In this document: in pieces, positions 1 to 12,020 of the stretch | Layout: each line of letters starts with the position of its first letter | Position numbering within the stretch: position 1 is the stretch's first letter | Assembly (NCBI GenBank): GCA_029747015.1 | Contig: JAKOGI010000362.1 | Location: 477,501-541,500, forward strand | Direction of reading: 5' to 3' | DNA: 64,000 bases | Source of the DNA: Carnegiea gigantea | Lineage: Eukaryota; Streptophyta; Magnoliopsida; Caryophyllales; Cactaceae | Notes under the pieces: model-generated | Databases searched by the model: none | Seen by the model: only the letters and a program-made list of their open reading frames with translations | Told to the model about the DNA's origin: nothing | Position numbers and translations under genes: made by a program

Positions 1-450
1 CATCAGTGGTGAATTTAGAAATGACATCCCACTTTTAGAGTTCCTAAAATTTATTAATGCCAATTATATTTTACAAGTGTTCACTTTACAATTGGAAGAA
101 CTTTCTTTACAAAGTTGAATAGTTTTTATAACTAAAAATGTATCAGAACAATGTTTAACTAGGGGCATTCACCACTAAAACACATGTTTTAAATGATCCG
201 AAACTTATTTCACTAATTAATTTTTAGATTTGAATATGATAAATGAAAAAACAATTATGGTAAAAAAACATTTTTACATCATGCATTGATTGATAGTATA
301 TGTTGAAGTGCCTAAGTAATATCTACATATATCCGCACAATCAAAGAGGATCTTATAAGTATATTTTCCTGATCCAGCCAGAAATCTTGGAGACAATTAT
401 ATAATCCTCCTGGAATCTCAACATGCAATCGTGCCTTGAACTTGAATTTT

Positions 451-586
451 GGGGGGGGGGGGGGGCACAGAAGGTGACAGTAAAGCTGTTGTTGTTTATT
501 AGCATCTAAGATTTGATTACAATTCCAAAATTCCCTACGATCTCTACACAAGTTGGTTTTCCTTTTTTTTTTGGGGGGGGGGGGGG
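451..586. repeat. Two G homopolymers (G15 and T10G14)
   Basis: There are fifteen consecutive G at 451-465 and fourteen at 573-586, the second directly after ten T at 563-572. Homopolymers of this length are rare in AT-rich plant DNA. They could form G-quadruplexes, or be slippage or assembly artefacts; exact lengths should not be trusted. Confidence 0.85.
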
Positions 587-1831
587 AAATCTAGAATGTA
601 TAGGTTAGAAGATATCAGATGTAAGCCAATCTCTCTAATAAAAAATTGCTTTCACGCTTTCTTCAATCGGATATGAAAGGGAGATGGAACTTTTCGAAAA
701 AAACGTGTTTCTAGGTGATTTTCCCTTTCGCCTTGGCCAACATCTTCAAAGCATCTTTAGTCAGATCCGAAATAAACACTTTTAGATATATTTATATTAG
801 TATATACCCAATTTTTTTCAATTTCGTACAACGTATGAATTGTCTTTAACAATAATAGTTGATGTAGGGGGTAAAAAAAAATTAAAAGTTTAACGTAAAA
901 GAGTGCATGTCATTAGTGTCAACTTATATATGTCTTCTTCTAAATTATAGAATTTTAGCAAATATAAGTTAGCTCCCAATTTATTAAAAATATATTATAT
1001 TAAAATATTCTATAAAAAGCTTTCCTTTATGACAAACTCATAATGGTTGGGTACAATTTTTTTATTAGTAGCAATCGTGTACCACTGAAAATACTTGTCT
1101 CGAAGTTCAAAGCAGTAGGAGCTAATTAATGGTCATACAATTTGTGCCCAATCCCCTAAATTTTGAGTTATTCGTGCCCAAAACCTTAAAAATTATGTAT
1201 GATGTACGCATTTGTACATGTGTACATACATACATATGTGTGTATGTGCATGAAAGAGCGATATAGAAACTCATTAAAAGGATAATCCATTAAAATTTGA
1301 TCTACCTTTTCGAAAAGGATTTTTGGTCCAAATTTCATTAGATGTTTAGAAGAATTTCTCTCTGGCTCCACCTTACCCTAACTCGCTACCACACCTGAAC
1401 CCATTAAGCATGCACTTCCTTGAAACTTGAGACACAAGTTAATGGAGGATTGTGAATCTGACAACCTTGTGATGGGACTTATTGAACCCCATAAATGACC
1501 ATGTATATAATTATAAATGAAAAAAAAAAAAAACATTCTAATAATTTTCTTTCTTCTTTAACTCATGTAAATTCACGAATCCCTTAAACTTCAATTGCCC
1601 ATATCTTAGTAAGGCATTGAGGACATGAAAGGAAACACATTGACATTCACAACCACTGTATATCTAATATCCAAAAAGTCAAATGATGGCATGGATTGAA
1701 CGAGGGGAATGAGTGAGGAACAAAATTAAGAGACTGAAAGCCTGTCATCATGTATGTATGGAGATCGCAAACAACTGATGAATTACGACAAATCCAATTG
1801 TGGACTCTCTTTGTTTGCTATAAGGGAAGTA

Positions 1832-1836
1832 CATAA
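1832..1836. repeat. Target site duplication CATAA, left
   Basis: CATAA directly precedes the left LTR (TG start at 1837). The same five bases follow the right LTR at 5972-5976, as expected for a Copia integrase. Confidence 0.85.
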
Positions 1837-2827
1837 TGCTTGCCCGATTTGGTTAGTTAAATTACCCTAGAAGGGGTGTGAATAGAGTGATGATCAAAGT
1901 TACATAACAATCAAAATAGAAATGCGAAAAGTAAATGTGGGTAAGACACGAGTAATTTTTAACGAGGTTAGCCTCAACCAGGCTTAGTTCCCACCTAGAG
2001 TTTCTTAACTCTAGGATTAACCCAATTTTATTAGGAGAGATTATATAACTCTAAAGTATACTTACTTTAAGTTCCAAGTCACAAGTTGACCCTTCAACAA
2101 ATCCTTGATAGAGTTGACCATTCAACTCTATAATCCCACCTAATTACAATTAGAGCAATACAACTCAATAAATTAAATAAAAAAGAGAATTTATAAGTGT
2201 GGCTCTTAGTTCTAGTTCTTTGTTGTGCTCTCTCTTGTTTCATCTTCAGCTGCAAATGCTTCCCTATTTATAGGCAATGATATTAGAGAGATTGGAAGGT
2301 CACTAAGGAAAGTGATCATTGCATCCAAAAAGGAAGGATGATCTTCAATATCAGTTCATGACATTGAAGTCCATCTTTTAAGCCCTTGAATTTTGCAGTT
2401 TTGCTCAATGTCTATAATCCTGATTTCCAACGGCTACTTGCTTAATATAAGGATGAAGATCTTTGCTGATTACTAGCTAATATAGAGCAAGCAACATTCT
2501 TCAAAACATGATTTCAAATAATCTAACCAAATCAAGTATTATTATGTCAAGATCACATAATCAAATTTGAATCACAAAATATAATATTACAAAGATCACA
2601 TATTCAAATTTGAATATTAAATAATCTCAAAGATATCATGACACCTTATATGTAATCAATTAAGCAATAGTAGCATATCAATATATACTTGTAATCATAA
2701 TGCATTTAAATGATAACACTAAGGTAGGTCCAAATATAACGTGATAAATATACCAATAGACTAACTGATTTTTGTCTTTCATCAAAATATATTATTAAAA
2801 TATATTGTAAGCTTAAAGAAGCTAACA
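1837..2827 (-). repeat. 3' LTR of gag-only Copia element
   Basis: Starts TGCTTGCCCG and ends GCTAACA on the plus strand, and aligns along its length with 4976-5971. The element reads leftwards, so this is the downstream LTR. Confidence 0.88.
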
Positions 2828-2841
2828 ATCTCTCCTTTTTT
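2828..2841 (-). promoter_or_regulatory. Polypurine tract of gag-only Copia element
   Basis: On the minus strand AAAAAAGGAGAGAT lies directly before the 3' LTR. This is the position and composition expected for the plus-strand DNA primer. Confidence 0.75.
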
Positions 2842-3870
2842 GATGAAAGACAAAACTTAATAGTAATAACATATCAATATAACTTTGAATAACATACCAT
2901 GAAAGCTTTCCAAATATTTCTCCCCCTTTTTGTATTTCATCAAAAAAAATAGCACAAGAAGGCGAAAGCAAAATTGAAGCATATAAAAAATTATGACAAA
3001 CAAACATAGCTCCCCCTTATCAAATCACTGACATATAAAGATGCTCCCCTGCTAAATCTATGGCACTCATAAAAAATATAAGGGATTAAACACTAATATT
3101 TTGGTCAAATAATATATCCTAAAATGCATGCATTAACTTGATATTCTCATAAGCATTACAGGGGATCAACATATAAGAGCATTAATACAACAATTCTCCT
3201 CCTTCAAGAATAACTCAAGGTTATAGCAAATTAATCAAGTAATAGAATTCTTCCCTTATAAAAAAATAAGCAATATCATGTATGTAAATGTTAGAGATCA
3301 TAATAATTATGGACCAAAAAATAAAAGATCACATATAAGATATCATTCAAACATAAAAATAATTACATGTCATAATAGGATAGAATATGGTGGAATATTA
3401 ATCATGCTCACATTCCAAAGATAGTTAAGTAAATTAAATTTCAAAATTTTAAAATCAAAATGCCACAAATAGGAAGTAGATCATGCACAGATAACATCAC
3501 CTTCCATTTAGTAAGAATTCTAATTTTTGTTTCTATTCATGTTGTTGAAAAAGAAATTCAAGCCATTGACCCAGTCACACCAAAAAATTTTCCTGCCTAC
3601 AGTCTAAGGTCTTGAACTGTATTTTAGGGTCTTGAAATCTAGGCACTGAACTGATTATGTATTATCTCAACCTCCTTGAACAATAAAGCAGTTTCCATGA
3701 GTATTTCAACATTTTTCAGACATCCAATTTCACAATTTCATGTTTTATTCTCATGTGGATGTAAAATGCCCTGTAAAACAAATTTATACCTTTTTCAAAA
3801 TACATTAAAAAAATTCACCTCCATAATCGTAATTGTTCGCCACAATGGATGGCCTTGTTACTTTTGGTAC
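2842..3870 (-). other. Internal non-coding part of gag-only element
   Basis: About 1 kb between the gag remnant and the polypurine tract where an autonomous Copia element would carry pol. I see no protease, integrase, RT or RNase H motif on either strand. Short frames here are AT-rich and unrecognisable. The pol genes appear to have been deleted rather than scrambled. Confidence 0.6.
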
Positions 3871-4919
3871 CTAAATTTGTGTGGTACTAGGACCATTTCT
3901 TTTAATAGGATAATGACTTGAAATATGTCCTATTTTACAACAATAATTGCAAGTAATAGAAGTCTTACTTTTGTAGTAAGTTGATTTCGCAAAGAAGTTT
4001 TTATAACACTTCTTTTTATTGAATGGATTAAAATTGACTTCTTCTTTGTTAAATGACGCTTTTTGTGTGTCAAGAATTTTATTTAAATTCACTTCCTCTT
4101 TTAAAAATTTTAAGACAATTTTTTCAAGATTGACATATTTCACTTGGAGCTCATCTTTTTCTTTCTCAAGAAGGACAACTTTCTCTTGAAAACTTGTTAA
4201 ATCATTAGATACTAAATCAATTGATTTTCAAAATTCAACATTTTCTTGAAACAATTCAAAATTCTTTTTCTTCAAATCTTTAATTTTAGAAATACATCCT
4301 TCTTGGTGTCTAATATAATAAAGTAAGTCTTTTATTAACTTACGTTTAGAATAATTGTGGAGAGAGTCATGTACCTCATCTGGAATGTCATATTCCGTTT
4401 CCTCATCTTCTTCTTCATCATCACCTATGCAAGTATCATCATCATCATTGGCACTTGCATCCCTATCTTTAACTTCTTCATTTGACATTAGACAAAAATG
4501 AGTAATCTCTTTTTTGTCACTCAAGTTGCTCAGCATATTGTCCCTTCTTAACGAATTAGAATTTTCTTGGCTTGTCTCTTTGTATAGTAATGTGAGCTTT
4601 CCACAAAGATCTTGAGCTTTCTCATAATAGCAAATATGGTTAAATATTTCATCATTTAGAGCAGATTACAAAATATATAAAACTCTAGAATTTTCTAAGC
4701 ATTTAGTAGTCATCTTGAGTATATTCACTGTTTGGCTTGATAATAGTACTTCCATAATCTCTTATCCAATTTGGTACGAAAGGACCATTTCGAAATGATG
4801 TCCCAAAAATCAAAATCGAGGGATCTAATAAATGATTCTATCCTGCACTTCCAAAAAGAAAAATTAGTTCCATAAAATATTGGAGGACAATTGATAGATG
4901 CATTTAATAAACTAGCCAT
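3871..4919 (-). pseudogene. Copia gag remnant
   Basis: Gag is the nucleocapsid polyprotein that packages element RNA. Three pieces are visible in order on the minus strand. At 4919-4725 lies an N-terminal piece with CPPIFYGTNFSFWKCRIESF, the tryptophan-containing start typical of plant Copia gag. At 4536-4228 lies an acidic stretch (DDDD, DEEEDEE) followed by Lys/Asn-rich probable coiled coil. At 4143-3871 lies a zinc-knuckle relic, CNYCCKIGHISSHYP, in which the last Cys of the CX2CX4HX4C pattern is replaced by Tyr. The pieces are separated by stops and frameshifts, so no full-length protein can be made. Confidence 0.8.
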
Positions 4920-4955
4920 GAATCCAGCTATAGACGATCAAGTCTTAAAATAATA

Positions 4956-4975
4956 GCTCTTGCTCTAATATCAAT
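4956..4975 (-). promoter_or_regulatory. Primer binding site (tRNA-iMet-like)
   Basis: Minus-strand sequence directly inside the 5' LTR reads TTGATATTAGAGC. It differs by two transitions from the TGGTATCAGAGC-type site present in the young Copia at 62668, consistent with decay. Confidence 0.7.
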
Positions 4976-5971
4976 TGTTGGCCCGATTTCGCTAGTTAAA
5001 TTATGTAGACGGGGTGTGAATAAGGTGATGATCAAAGTTACAAACAATCAAAATAGAAATGCAGAAAGTAAGTGTGGATAAGACAAGAGTAATTTTTAAT
5101 GAGGTTAGCCTCAACCAGGCTCAATCCCCGCCTAGAGTTCTGTAACTCTAGGATTAACCCAATTTTATAAGAAGGGATTACACAACTCTAGAGTACACCT
5201 ACTCTAAGTTTCAAGTTATGAGTTAGCTCTTCAACAAGTCCTTGGTAGAGTTGCCCTTTCAACTCTATAATCCCACCCAATTACAATTAGAGCAATACAA
5301 GTTAATAAATAAGTGAACAAGAGAATGATATTTGCAAGTGTGACTCTTAGTTCTTGTTCTTTGCTTATGCTCTCTCTTGATTCATCTTCAACTGTAAATG
5401 CCTCCCTATTGATACGCAATGATATTGGAGAGGTTGGGAGTTCATTAAGGAAAGTGACTGTTGCACCAAAAGAGGAAGGATGTTCTTTAATATTAGTTCA
5501 AGGCCTTGAAGTCCATCTTTCAAGCCCTTGAATTCTACAGTTTTGCTTAACATCTATAATCTTGATTTCCAATGGCTACTTGCTTAATATAAGGATGGAG
5601 ATCCTTGCTGATTAATGGCTAATATAGAGCAAGCAACATTCTTTAAAACAAGATCTCAAATAATCTAACCAAATCAAGTATCTTTACCTTAAGATTACAT
5701 ACTTAAATTTGAATCAAAAAATATAATATCATAATGATGACATATTTAAATTTGAATATTAAACAATCTGAAACATATTGTGACACTTTATATGTAATCA
5801 ATTAAGCAATAATAGCATGTCAATATATACTTGTAATCATAATACATTTCAACAATAGAAACACTAAGGTAGGTCCAAATATAACATGATAAATATACCA
5901 ATAAACCAACTCATTTTGTCTTTCATCAAAATATATTAATAAAAAATATTATAAGTTTAAGGAAGCTAACA
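4976..5971 (-). repeat. 5' LTR of gag-only Copia element
   Basis: Starts TGTTGGCCCG and ends GCTAACA on the plus strand. It aligns with 1837-2827 with scattered substitutions and small indels. It is followed by CATAA. Confidence 0.88.
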
Positions 5972-5976
5972 CATAA
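5972..5976. repeat. Target site duplication CATAA, right
   Basis: Exact match to 1832-1836, directly after the LTR terminus. Confidence 0.85.
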
Positions 5977-8503
5977 AAATATTAGACAACTGTTATCATA
6001 AGAACCTATATTTTCCTCAAAAAGAAGAAAATTCCTACGAACAAATGAAGTAAAAAAAAAAGAAGATGAAATCAAAAGATATGTAAATTTCTCCATCCAA
6101 TCTACTACCATGTCACTCACCTAACTTGTATGTTTAAACTCTATCTATCAACACTTATGAATAAAAATCTTAGTGTCATGAATAAGGGGTTTTATTAATT
6201 ATGTAATTTAACTTTGTTTCAAATAACTTGAATGGCTATCTTAGTATCTTAACGACAACAATTTAAAACCCATGTCAATTAGAACTTCAATCCTATTTCA
6301 CATAGTTATAGCCTTCACTACTATGATAAATACATTTTATGTGAATTTAGAGCCGACTCCTACAAAATCTCCTTTCTAGCTTCTGATAACAAATCCTACA
6401 GTCTCTCAAAATAGAAATTTGATCCATAAAAAAATAAAATTTCAACGAATACACCTTTGTATTGCTCTGTCCAACCTGGTGGTTAGCTGTTGAAGAAGAG
6501 ATGATTGGGGATGATTGTGGATGAAATAAAAGTATGTGAATGTAAAGAATGAGATTTCCACTTAACCCAATTTCGTTTGGCTTTAAGAAGAATGACCATA
6601 GACTAAAGAATTCCATTACAAAAGATGACTGCATTTCTATATTTTCATATATAGCAAAGAATATTGACAATCCTAAAAGGGGTAAAGGATAGAATGCATT
6701 GAAGGAAATCACAGCCCCTTTAATTTTTTTTTTCCATATATGTTAAGTTTTTGAGTATGCATTTTAGAAATGGGCAAAATTGAGTTGGTCTTTTATATTA
6801 TGGTCCCTCAAATTATTTGATCTACTTCACGGTCCCTCCTCAATACAAGCTCTTCGCACTTGAATTTTAGTATATTGTGTCGAGTGTCTATTAGCACATT
6901 TATGGAGCTCTTCAACGACTAATGTACACTATGTAGTGTAGGACTTTAACTCATACGATGTAAGCCAATTACAACTCATATTGACAAGTCCTAGAGATAA
7001 TTAGTAGCTTAGAGCTATGTGAAAATGTAATTTGTTGATTCAATATTATACTGACATGAGGAGAAAATTGGATCCATTTGCACTTGAGAGGGCAAAGCAT
7101 GATAGAATAATTCCACAGAAATATTTTCACCCTAAGTATAATGTCATGTTTCCATATTCAATTAAACTTCCACCAGGGTATGCTTCTTGAGATTATCATG
7201 TACTATCTAGCAGAAAAAACAATTCTTAAATTCAGCACGACCTCATAGCCCCCCCAAAAAAAGAATCAGGAACATTGACAATTGGATGGTGAAATTGAAC
7301 AAACCATTTTGGCAATACATACAATTGGCTAAAAGGAAGGTTGTAAGTTCCTCGATGTCGTAGCATTTATCAAAATTATAAATACATGAACCAAAGCATT
7401 AATTGGTCGACTATTTAAAGATGTTCATTTACTAATTCAAGTAGGCTAGAATTGTGGAGCAAGTGTCTTGCCAAACTAGAATATCCATGTGATTTCCTAG
7501 TTTCAATTTAAGAACTTTGTTAGACAAATTATAGTTGGATATCACACACCCATGAATCTAATTTTTCTTTTCCCTATATATTGAGCAAACTACTTCGGCT
7601 AATAATATTTAGCACGTAATTGCTTAAGCTAGAATCATAAGGCTCCATAATAACTTTCTAAATAAGCTTAGAAATAAAGTTATATTAACTGCTCACATTT
7701 TTCTATTGTCAAGGCCAATGTACTATTTCAGCTACATATCTTATCCCCACCCATCAATGGTAGGCATCTTTTCCATTTTCACTTTTCCGAAAAAACATTT
7801 GGTTAATTGTATCTAGAGCTTGAGCTATTGAGGATGGAAGTTGAGAACATTTCATCATATATATTACTAGGTCTTGGTTAAAAATTAGATTGAACAAGAA
7901 TTAGTCTACAAGCTCTTAACAATATATTTGGTTTTCACAGTAATTTTTTTATTTACCCTCAAGATATTTCCAAAAGAATACCTCGTAGTGATATAGAGAA
8001 ACTCTGCCACGATTAGCTTATCTATGTGTTTGGTTTTCTTGGAGCACAATGCAATCAACATATAGAAATCAATCAGCTAATCGGATTGAATACAGAAAGA
8101 ATCTAAAATAGGTTCTAAATTATGCAAGTCTAATATATAAAAACTTTAACAAGAAGCAAACCACCATCTACAAGCAGGATGCATAAAATTATGTCATCTC
8201 TAGGTGGAATTTTAACACCAATCCCCTTGCTTTGTAAATATGTCATGTAATGTAATTTTTTCCCAAGGCATCCATTCAAAAGGATGAAAAGGTATGACGA
8301 CAAGGGATCACCTTTACTAGAACTCTAAAAGGATTTTAAAAATTATAAACTTCTTGCACAATAGATTATGAGATACTAAGTATATTCACAAATCATTTTG
8401 AATGAATTTATAACCTCATGCACAAGCACACAGAATATTTTTATGAATAGCTCAATTATGAATTAACATAGTGTTAGCATAGTGCAAAATTTATACTATT
8501 CTT
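5977..8503. other. AT-rich sequence, no gene recognised
   Basis: I looked on both strands and found no domain, LTR, terminal inverted repeat or RNA gene that I can support. The longest open frame (121 codons, minus, 6347-6712) is hydrophobic and low-complexity and is probably chance. Confidence 0.6.
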
Positions 8504-9040
8504 TAGGAACCGTAAGGAACTTATGCCACCATCTGAGGATCACATGGAGAAACATCTCTCAAAGAAGGAGGTTTTTGCTCTTTAAGAGCCTCCAACACTC
8601 TTGTTAGGAAGAATTTTAGGAGAATAATAAGCACAATCTAGCTTATGAAAGCCTAGTTGACCTACCTTTGATTTTGTCCAAAGCTTGTTTATGTAGGGTT
8701 TAGAATGATTCTATCAGAGGAATTTAGCTAGGATTCCATATTCTTTTAGATATAGATTATTTTCCAATTTTATTCAGGCTCAAATATTGTTATCAGTGTC
8801 TTGTAGATTTTTTAAGATCTTGGCTAGATCTTTACCTTTTTACAAGCCATGATCATAGGGCTTATTTTAAGACTTCCAATCAACTTAAGTTTTATTAAGC
8901 TTGTGTTTGGCCCAAACTACACAACCTTGGCAACTTATTTGATCTGATCAGTCTCTTTCTTGGGCTTCAATTAGGCTATAGCCTGGTGCATCTTAGAAAT
9001 ACTATCTATATGAATCATTTGTCCCATGAGGAATGTTGGA
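8504..9040 (-). repeat. 3' LTR homology of the Tat element
   Basis: Aligns, with many substitutions, to 36272-36811 beside the primer site. Shared landmarks include the run with CAAAGAAGG, then AAGAGCCTC, then GGAATTTA(G/A)CTAGGATTCCAT, then AGGTTATA/AGGCTATA. The right-hand end of this LTR could not be fixed; similarity fades after about 9040. Confidence 0.65.
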
Positions 9041-11589
9041 TTTTAATCCAGTCATGCCTTAAATTGTAACCAAGCTTAGCATTTTTATCTCTTTAGGGAT
9101 TCTTCAGCTTTAACTGTGAGTTAAGGGCTTTCTTAGGGTTAATTTTGTGTACCCTTTATTAATCTAGTTTGCTTCCTAAAGAGACTTAGCCAAGCGTTTT
9201 TCCACGAATTTTAATTTAGTTTTTTAGAACAAATCCCTCTAGCTGAATTTCAAATCTCTTGCTTTGGAATTCCAAATCTTTAGCTAATTTTGTTTTCCAT
9301 TCCTAAAGAAATTTTTTGGTATCCAATCAATGGCGGCTTAAACCTGCATTAATTAAGTGGGTTTTCACCTTCTCCATGTTTCCTTATGGAAATAATGATT
9401 GTTGGTTTAGTTTCTAATATAATGACATATTTTTGCCCTAATCGTGGCTATAAATTCAGCCTTTTCGGGTGCAATTTCTTCAAGAAATTTCTTAACTCTT
9501 TTCGAGCTTCTCAAAGAAGTGTCTATCAATTCTACTTTTCAATCGTCACAAAGCTTTTAAAGACTATTTCAACCTCTTTCTTCTATCAATAGTTCATAGT
9601 CACAGCAATAAAGACTGAGCTGTGCCTAGACCTACTATGGCATACTTCTCATTCCTCCAAACCTTTATGGGAGAGTGTTAACCAATTCTGCTCTTTGGGA
9701 TAATGTGGAGGAGATCTATAGTGAAGAAGAGAATGGAGGGAATGTAGGACATCTCTTCTCGATTGATACCCTCAACAACCTAGGCCTCCTTTACTTTGCT
9801 AGAGAGGGTATTGTTTATAACCACTTGATGCATGTATAATGGGTGACTGGCCCTAGTTTAAGGCCTAATATACCTAAACTATATGGGGCATCTTTCTCCT
9901 AACCCTTTCCTCTTTTAAAAAGGAAGTTTTTGGTGGTATTATGGGGTGTCCTAGATAGTGTGCTATAATTGCTGCTGAACAAAGGGTTGAGGTCTTATTA
10001 GGACATGTTGTCCTTACATGTACCGATGCCCTTTAGGATTTTTGAGGTTTTGCTTGATGTTCGACCCCTCTCATCCTAGAGATCCTTATCTTCCTCATTA
10101 TCCCTATTCACTAGTTCATGCTGCCGGTAAGGGAACCAATAAATTCGTTGCTGGTGAATGTCACGAGGATGACAACTCACACTCTCTCTGTCTAACCTGA
10201 GCCTCTTTCTAGGCTCTCTGCTAGATGAATACATTCACTCTTTTTCTAGCTCTACCTTTTCCTCCTCCTGCCCTAGGAGAATTTTCCTCTCTAGGGTAGA
10301 GGATTTAAAAGCGGTTCAACAGAGAATCAAGAGGCTTTGGCATGAGGTAGAAGAGATGAGAAGAAAAGAAAAAGAAGAAAGGAGGGTGGCAGAGAGAAGT
10401 TCACCTCAACTCTAGAGGGAATAAGAAGAGATGGAAAAAGAATGGAGGTGGCTTTGACTAGAATTGGCATAATACTGAGGAGATGTTCCTTCATAGAAGC
10501 GTAACTCTTAAAATAGGCATGTCTTACTAGTCTGAATATTAGGGACACTTCAGCCACTGGGGTTCTTAATCTTCTTCTTATTCTTCTCTTCCTTTTTCTT
10601 CTTTTAATCCTCAGGTACTTTAATTTTTTCTCTTTCTGTACTATAGATCGCAGTAATTTTTTGTGCATGTACCAAAATTCAAGTAATTAATGAAGAATAC
10701 TGATTTTTACTTCAGTTGCATGTCTCGTGTTAGTTTTAATTATTTGTGGCTTTTTCCTTTTTCCTGCAATCATAAGTTACAGTAGCAACCTCTTAGGGTC
10801 TTTTCATGCAGATAGAGGACATAAGAATTTAGTATTGAAAAAGCCAACGCATGACAAAAATTTCTAGGGTTTCTTCCATAGCCATAGTGGCTTTATAAAA
10901 TTGTATTGTATTCTCTTTTCGATAGATCTTGATATTTGGAGTTCCATGTGAATAAATTTCACATTCAATGCCAATGCCTGGCTTTCTTTTGCCCACTCTA
11001 GGCTTTCTGACTTCTCTTGCTCTCTTGAAAAGAGTCTTTTAGTCTTTCAAACACCTAAACTTGAACCAAAACTTACACATCTTTCCCATCTCATAAAATT
11101 AGGACTAACTAACCAATCTTGTAATTTTGCATCAAAAATTTTATGTTATGAGTTGTATTCATTTAATAAAGACTTGTGAATTTGAGTTTTCCGTGTCTTC
11201 TTTAGTAGAATTTTGATTCCACTTAAAATCTTGATTGAGCCCCATGAGATTTATGTTATCAATTTCATGGTTGAATTTCATACCCTGGTCTCAGGGATTT
11301 TGCTCCCCATAATTCTTAATTCAACACAATAGAATCTAGTGACCAACTATAGGAGTTTCTCTTACTTTTTCATGCAATTACCTTATCATACTCATATTAA
11401 TTGATTCATAATACAAAGTTAAACATAGAGGAATGTAAAGATTACTTATTAATTTTGCTAGAATTTAAGGTATTAATCCTAGGGATATTTAAGATTCTCA
11501 CACTAGTAATATAATTCAACTAATGTTGTCATGGAAACATAAATATCTTGTAGTGCAAATCTATACATAGTAGCATCTGAGATTGTCTA
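9041..11589 (-). other. 3' region of Tat element, no sense coding seen
   Basis: Lies between the 3' LTR homology and the integrase C-terminus. On the element's sense strand I recognise nothing. On the opposite strand there are coding-like pieces, for example 10018-10200, and a Lys/Glu/Arg-rich segment at about 10285-10416 that looks like a coiled coil (VEDLKAVQQRIKRL...). Some Tat-group elements carry an antisense ORF in this position, so this may be its relic. It is full of stops. Confidence 0.4.
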
Positions 11590-12015
11590 CATGCTAAGTA
11601 TTTGGAACTTCTTTGCCCTAGTGTGAGAAGTTTGCAAGTACCCGAAAATATTTCCTCCAATTGACATTGTATGGTTCATTCTAGTTTGAGCCCAAGTTTC
11701 CTATGTGCTTGTTAACTACTTCCATACTTCTCAAGACTAGGTCACTAACCTCTAAAGGTCGATGATTCCCTTTCTATTGTATATGTTGGTGATATAGCTT
11801 GTGCAACTTTATTCTCATTATATCTTATTTCCTTATTTACGACAATAAAACCAGAGCTCGAACCTCTGCCCTTATATTGTATGTTAGCTCATACCCTTTT
11901 GCCCTCATATTGGTTCCCTAACTTATATAGGTATTAAGGCTTCTGCCCTATGCTCAGACATGAAGGATGCATGACAAGTGGAAGTATTTGTAGTTGCTCT
12001 TAGAATCATATGCAA
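11590..12015 (-). pseudogene. Tat integrase, C-terminal part
   Basis: Integrase inserts element cDNA into the host genome. Minus-strand translation next to the insertion point gives DELHMILRATTNTSTCHASF, matching the end of the catalytic core. Further down, LVLRSMEVVNKHIGNLGSN is a Gypsy integrase C-terminal motif at about 11690-11745. The frame has stops and at least one shift. The N-terminal and core parts lie at 29390-30212, on the other side of the inserted Gypsy derivative. The pieces are collinear across the 5-bp target duplication. Confidence 0.82.
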
Positions 12016-12020
12016 CTCAT
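12016..12020. repeat. Target site duplication CTCAT, left
   Basis: Matches 29385-29389 exactly. The decayed integrase reading on the minus strand resumes across this point, an independent check on the boundary. Confidence 0.82.

Larger units (their letters stand above)
1..1836. other. AT-rich intergenic sequence, no gene seen
   Basis: I see no convincing coding region here. Open frames are under 80 codons, have no recognisable motif and run through low-complexity sequence. The stretch holds two poly(G) tracts (listed separately) and a short alternating TGTACATG/TACATA tract near 1209-1250. It ends at the target duplication of the LTR element that starts at 1837. Confidence 0.7.
1837..5971 (-). 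mobile_element. Gag-only Copia-type LTR retrotransposon, 4.1 kb
   Basis: A complete element with two LTRs of about 1 kb (991 and 996 bp), both TG...CA, flanked by perfect CATAA duplications. The internal part is only about 2.15 kb. Read on the minus strand it has a degenerate initiator-Met tRNA primer site beside the right LTR, gag remnants, then about 1 kb without any pol motif, then a purine tract beside the left LTR. Protease, integrase, RT and RNase H are absent, so it could only have moved with enzymes from another element. The LTRs differ at many positions by eye, so the insertion is not recent. Superfamily is assigned from the gag N-terminus, zinc-knuckle remnant and primer site. Confidence 0.88.

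Noticed and set aside
6347..6712. 121-codon minus-strand frame
   Set aside because: Hydrophobic low-complexity translation without motif in AT-rich DNA.
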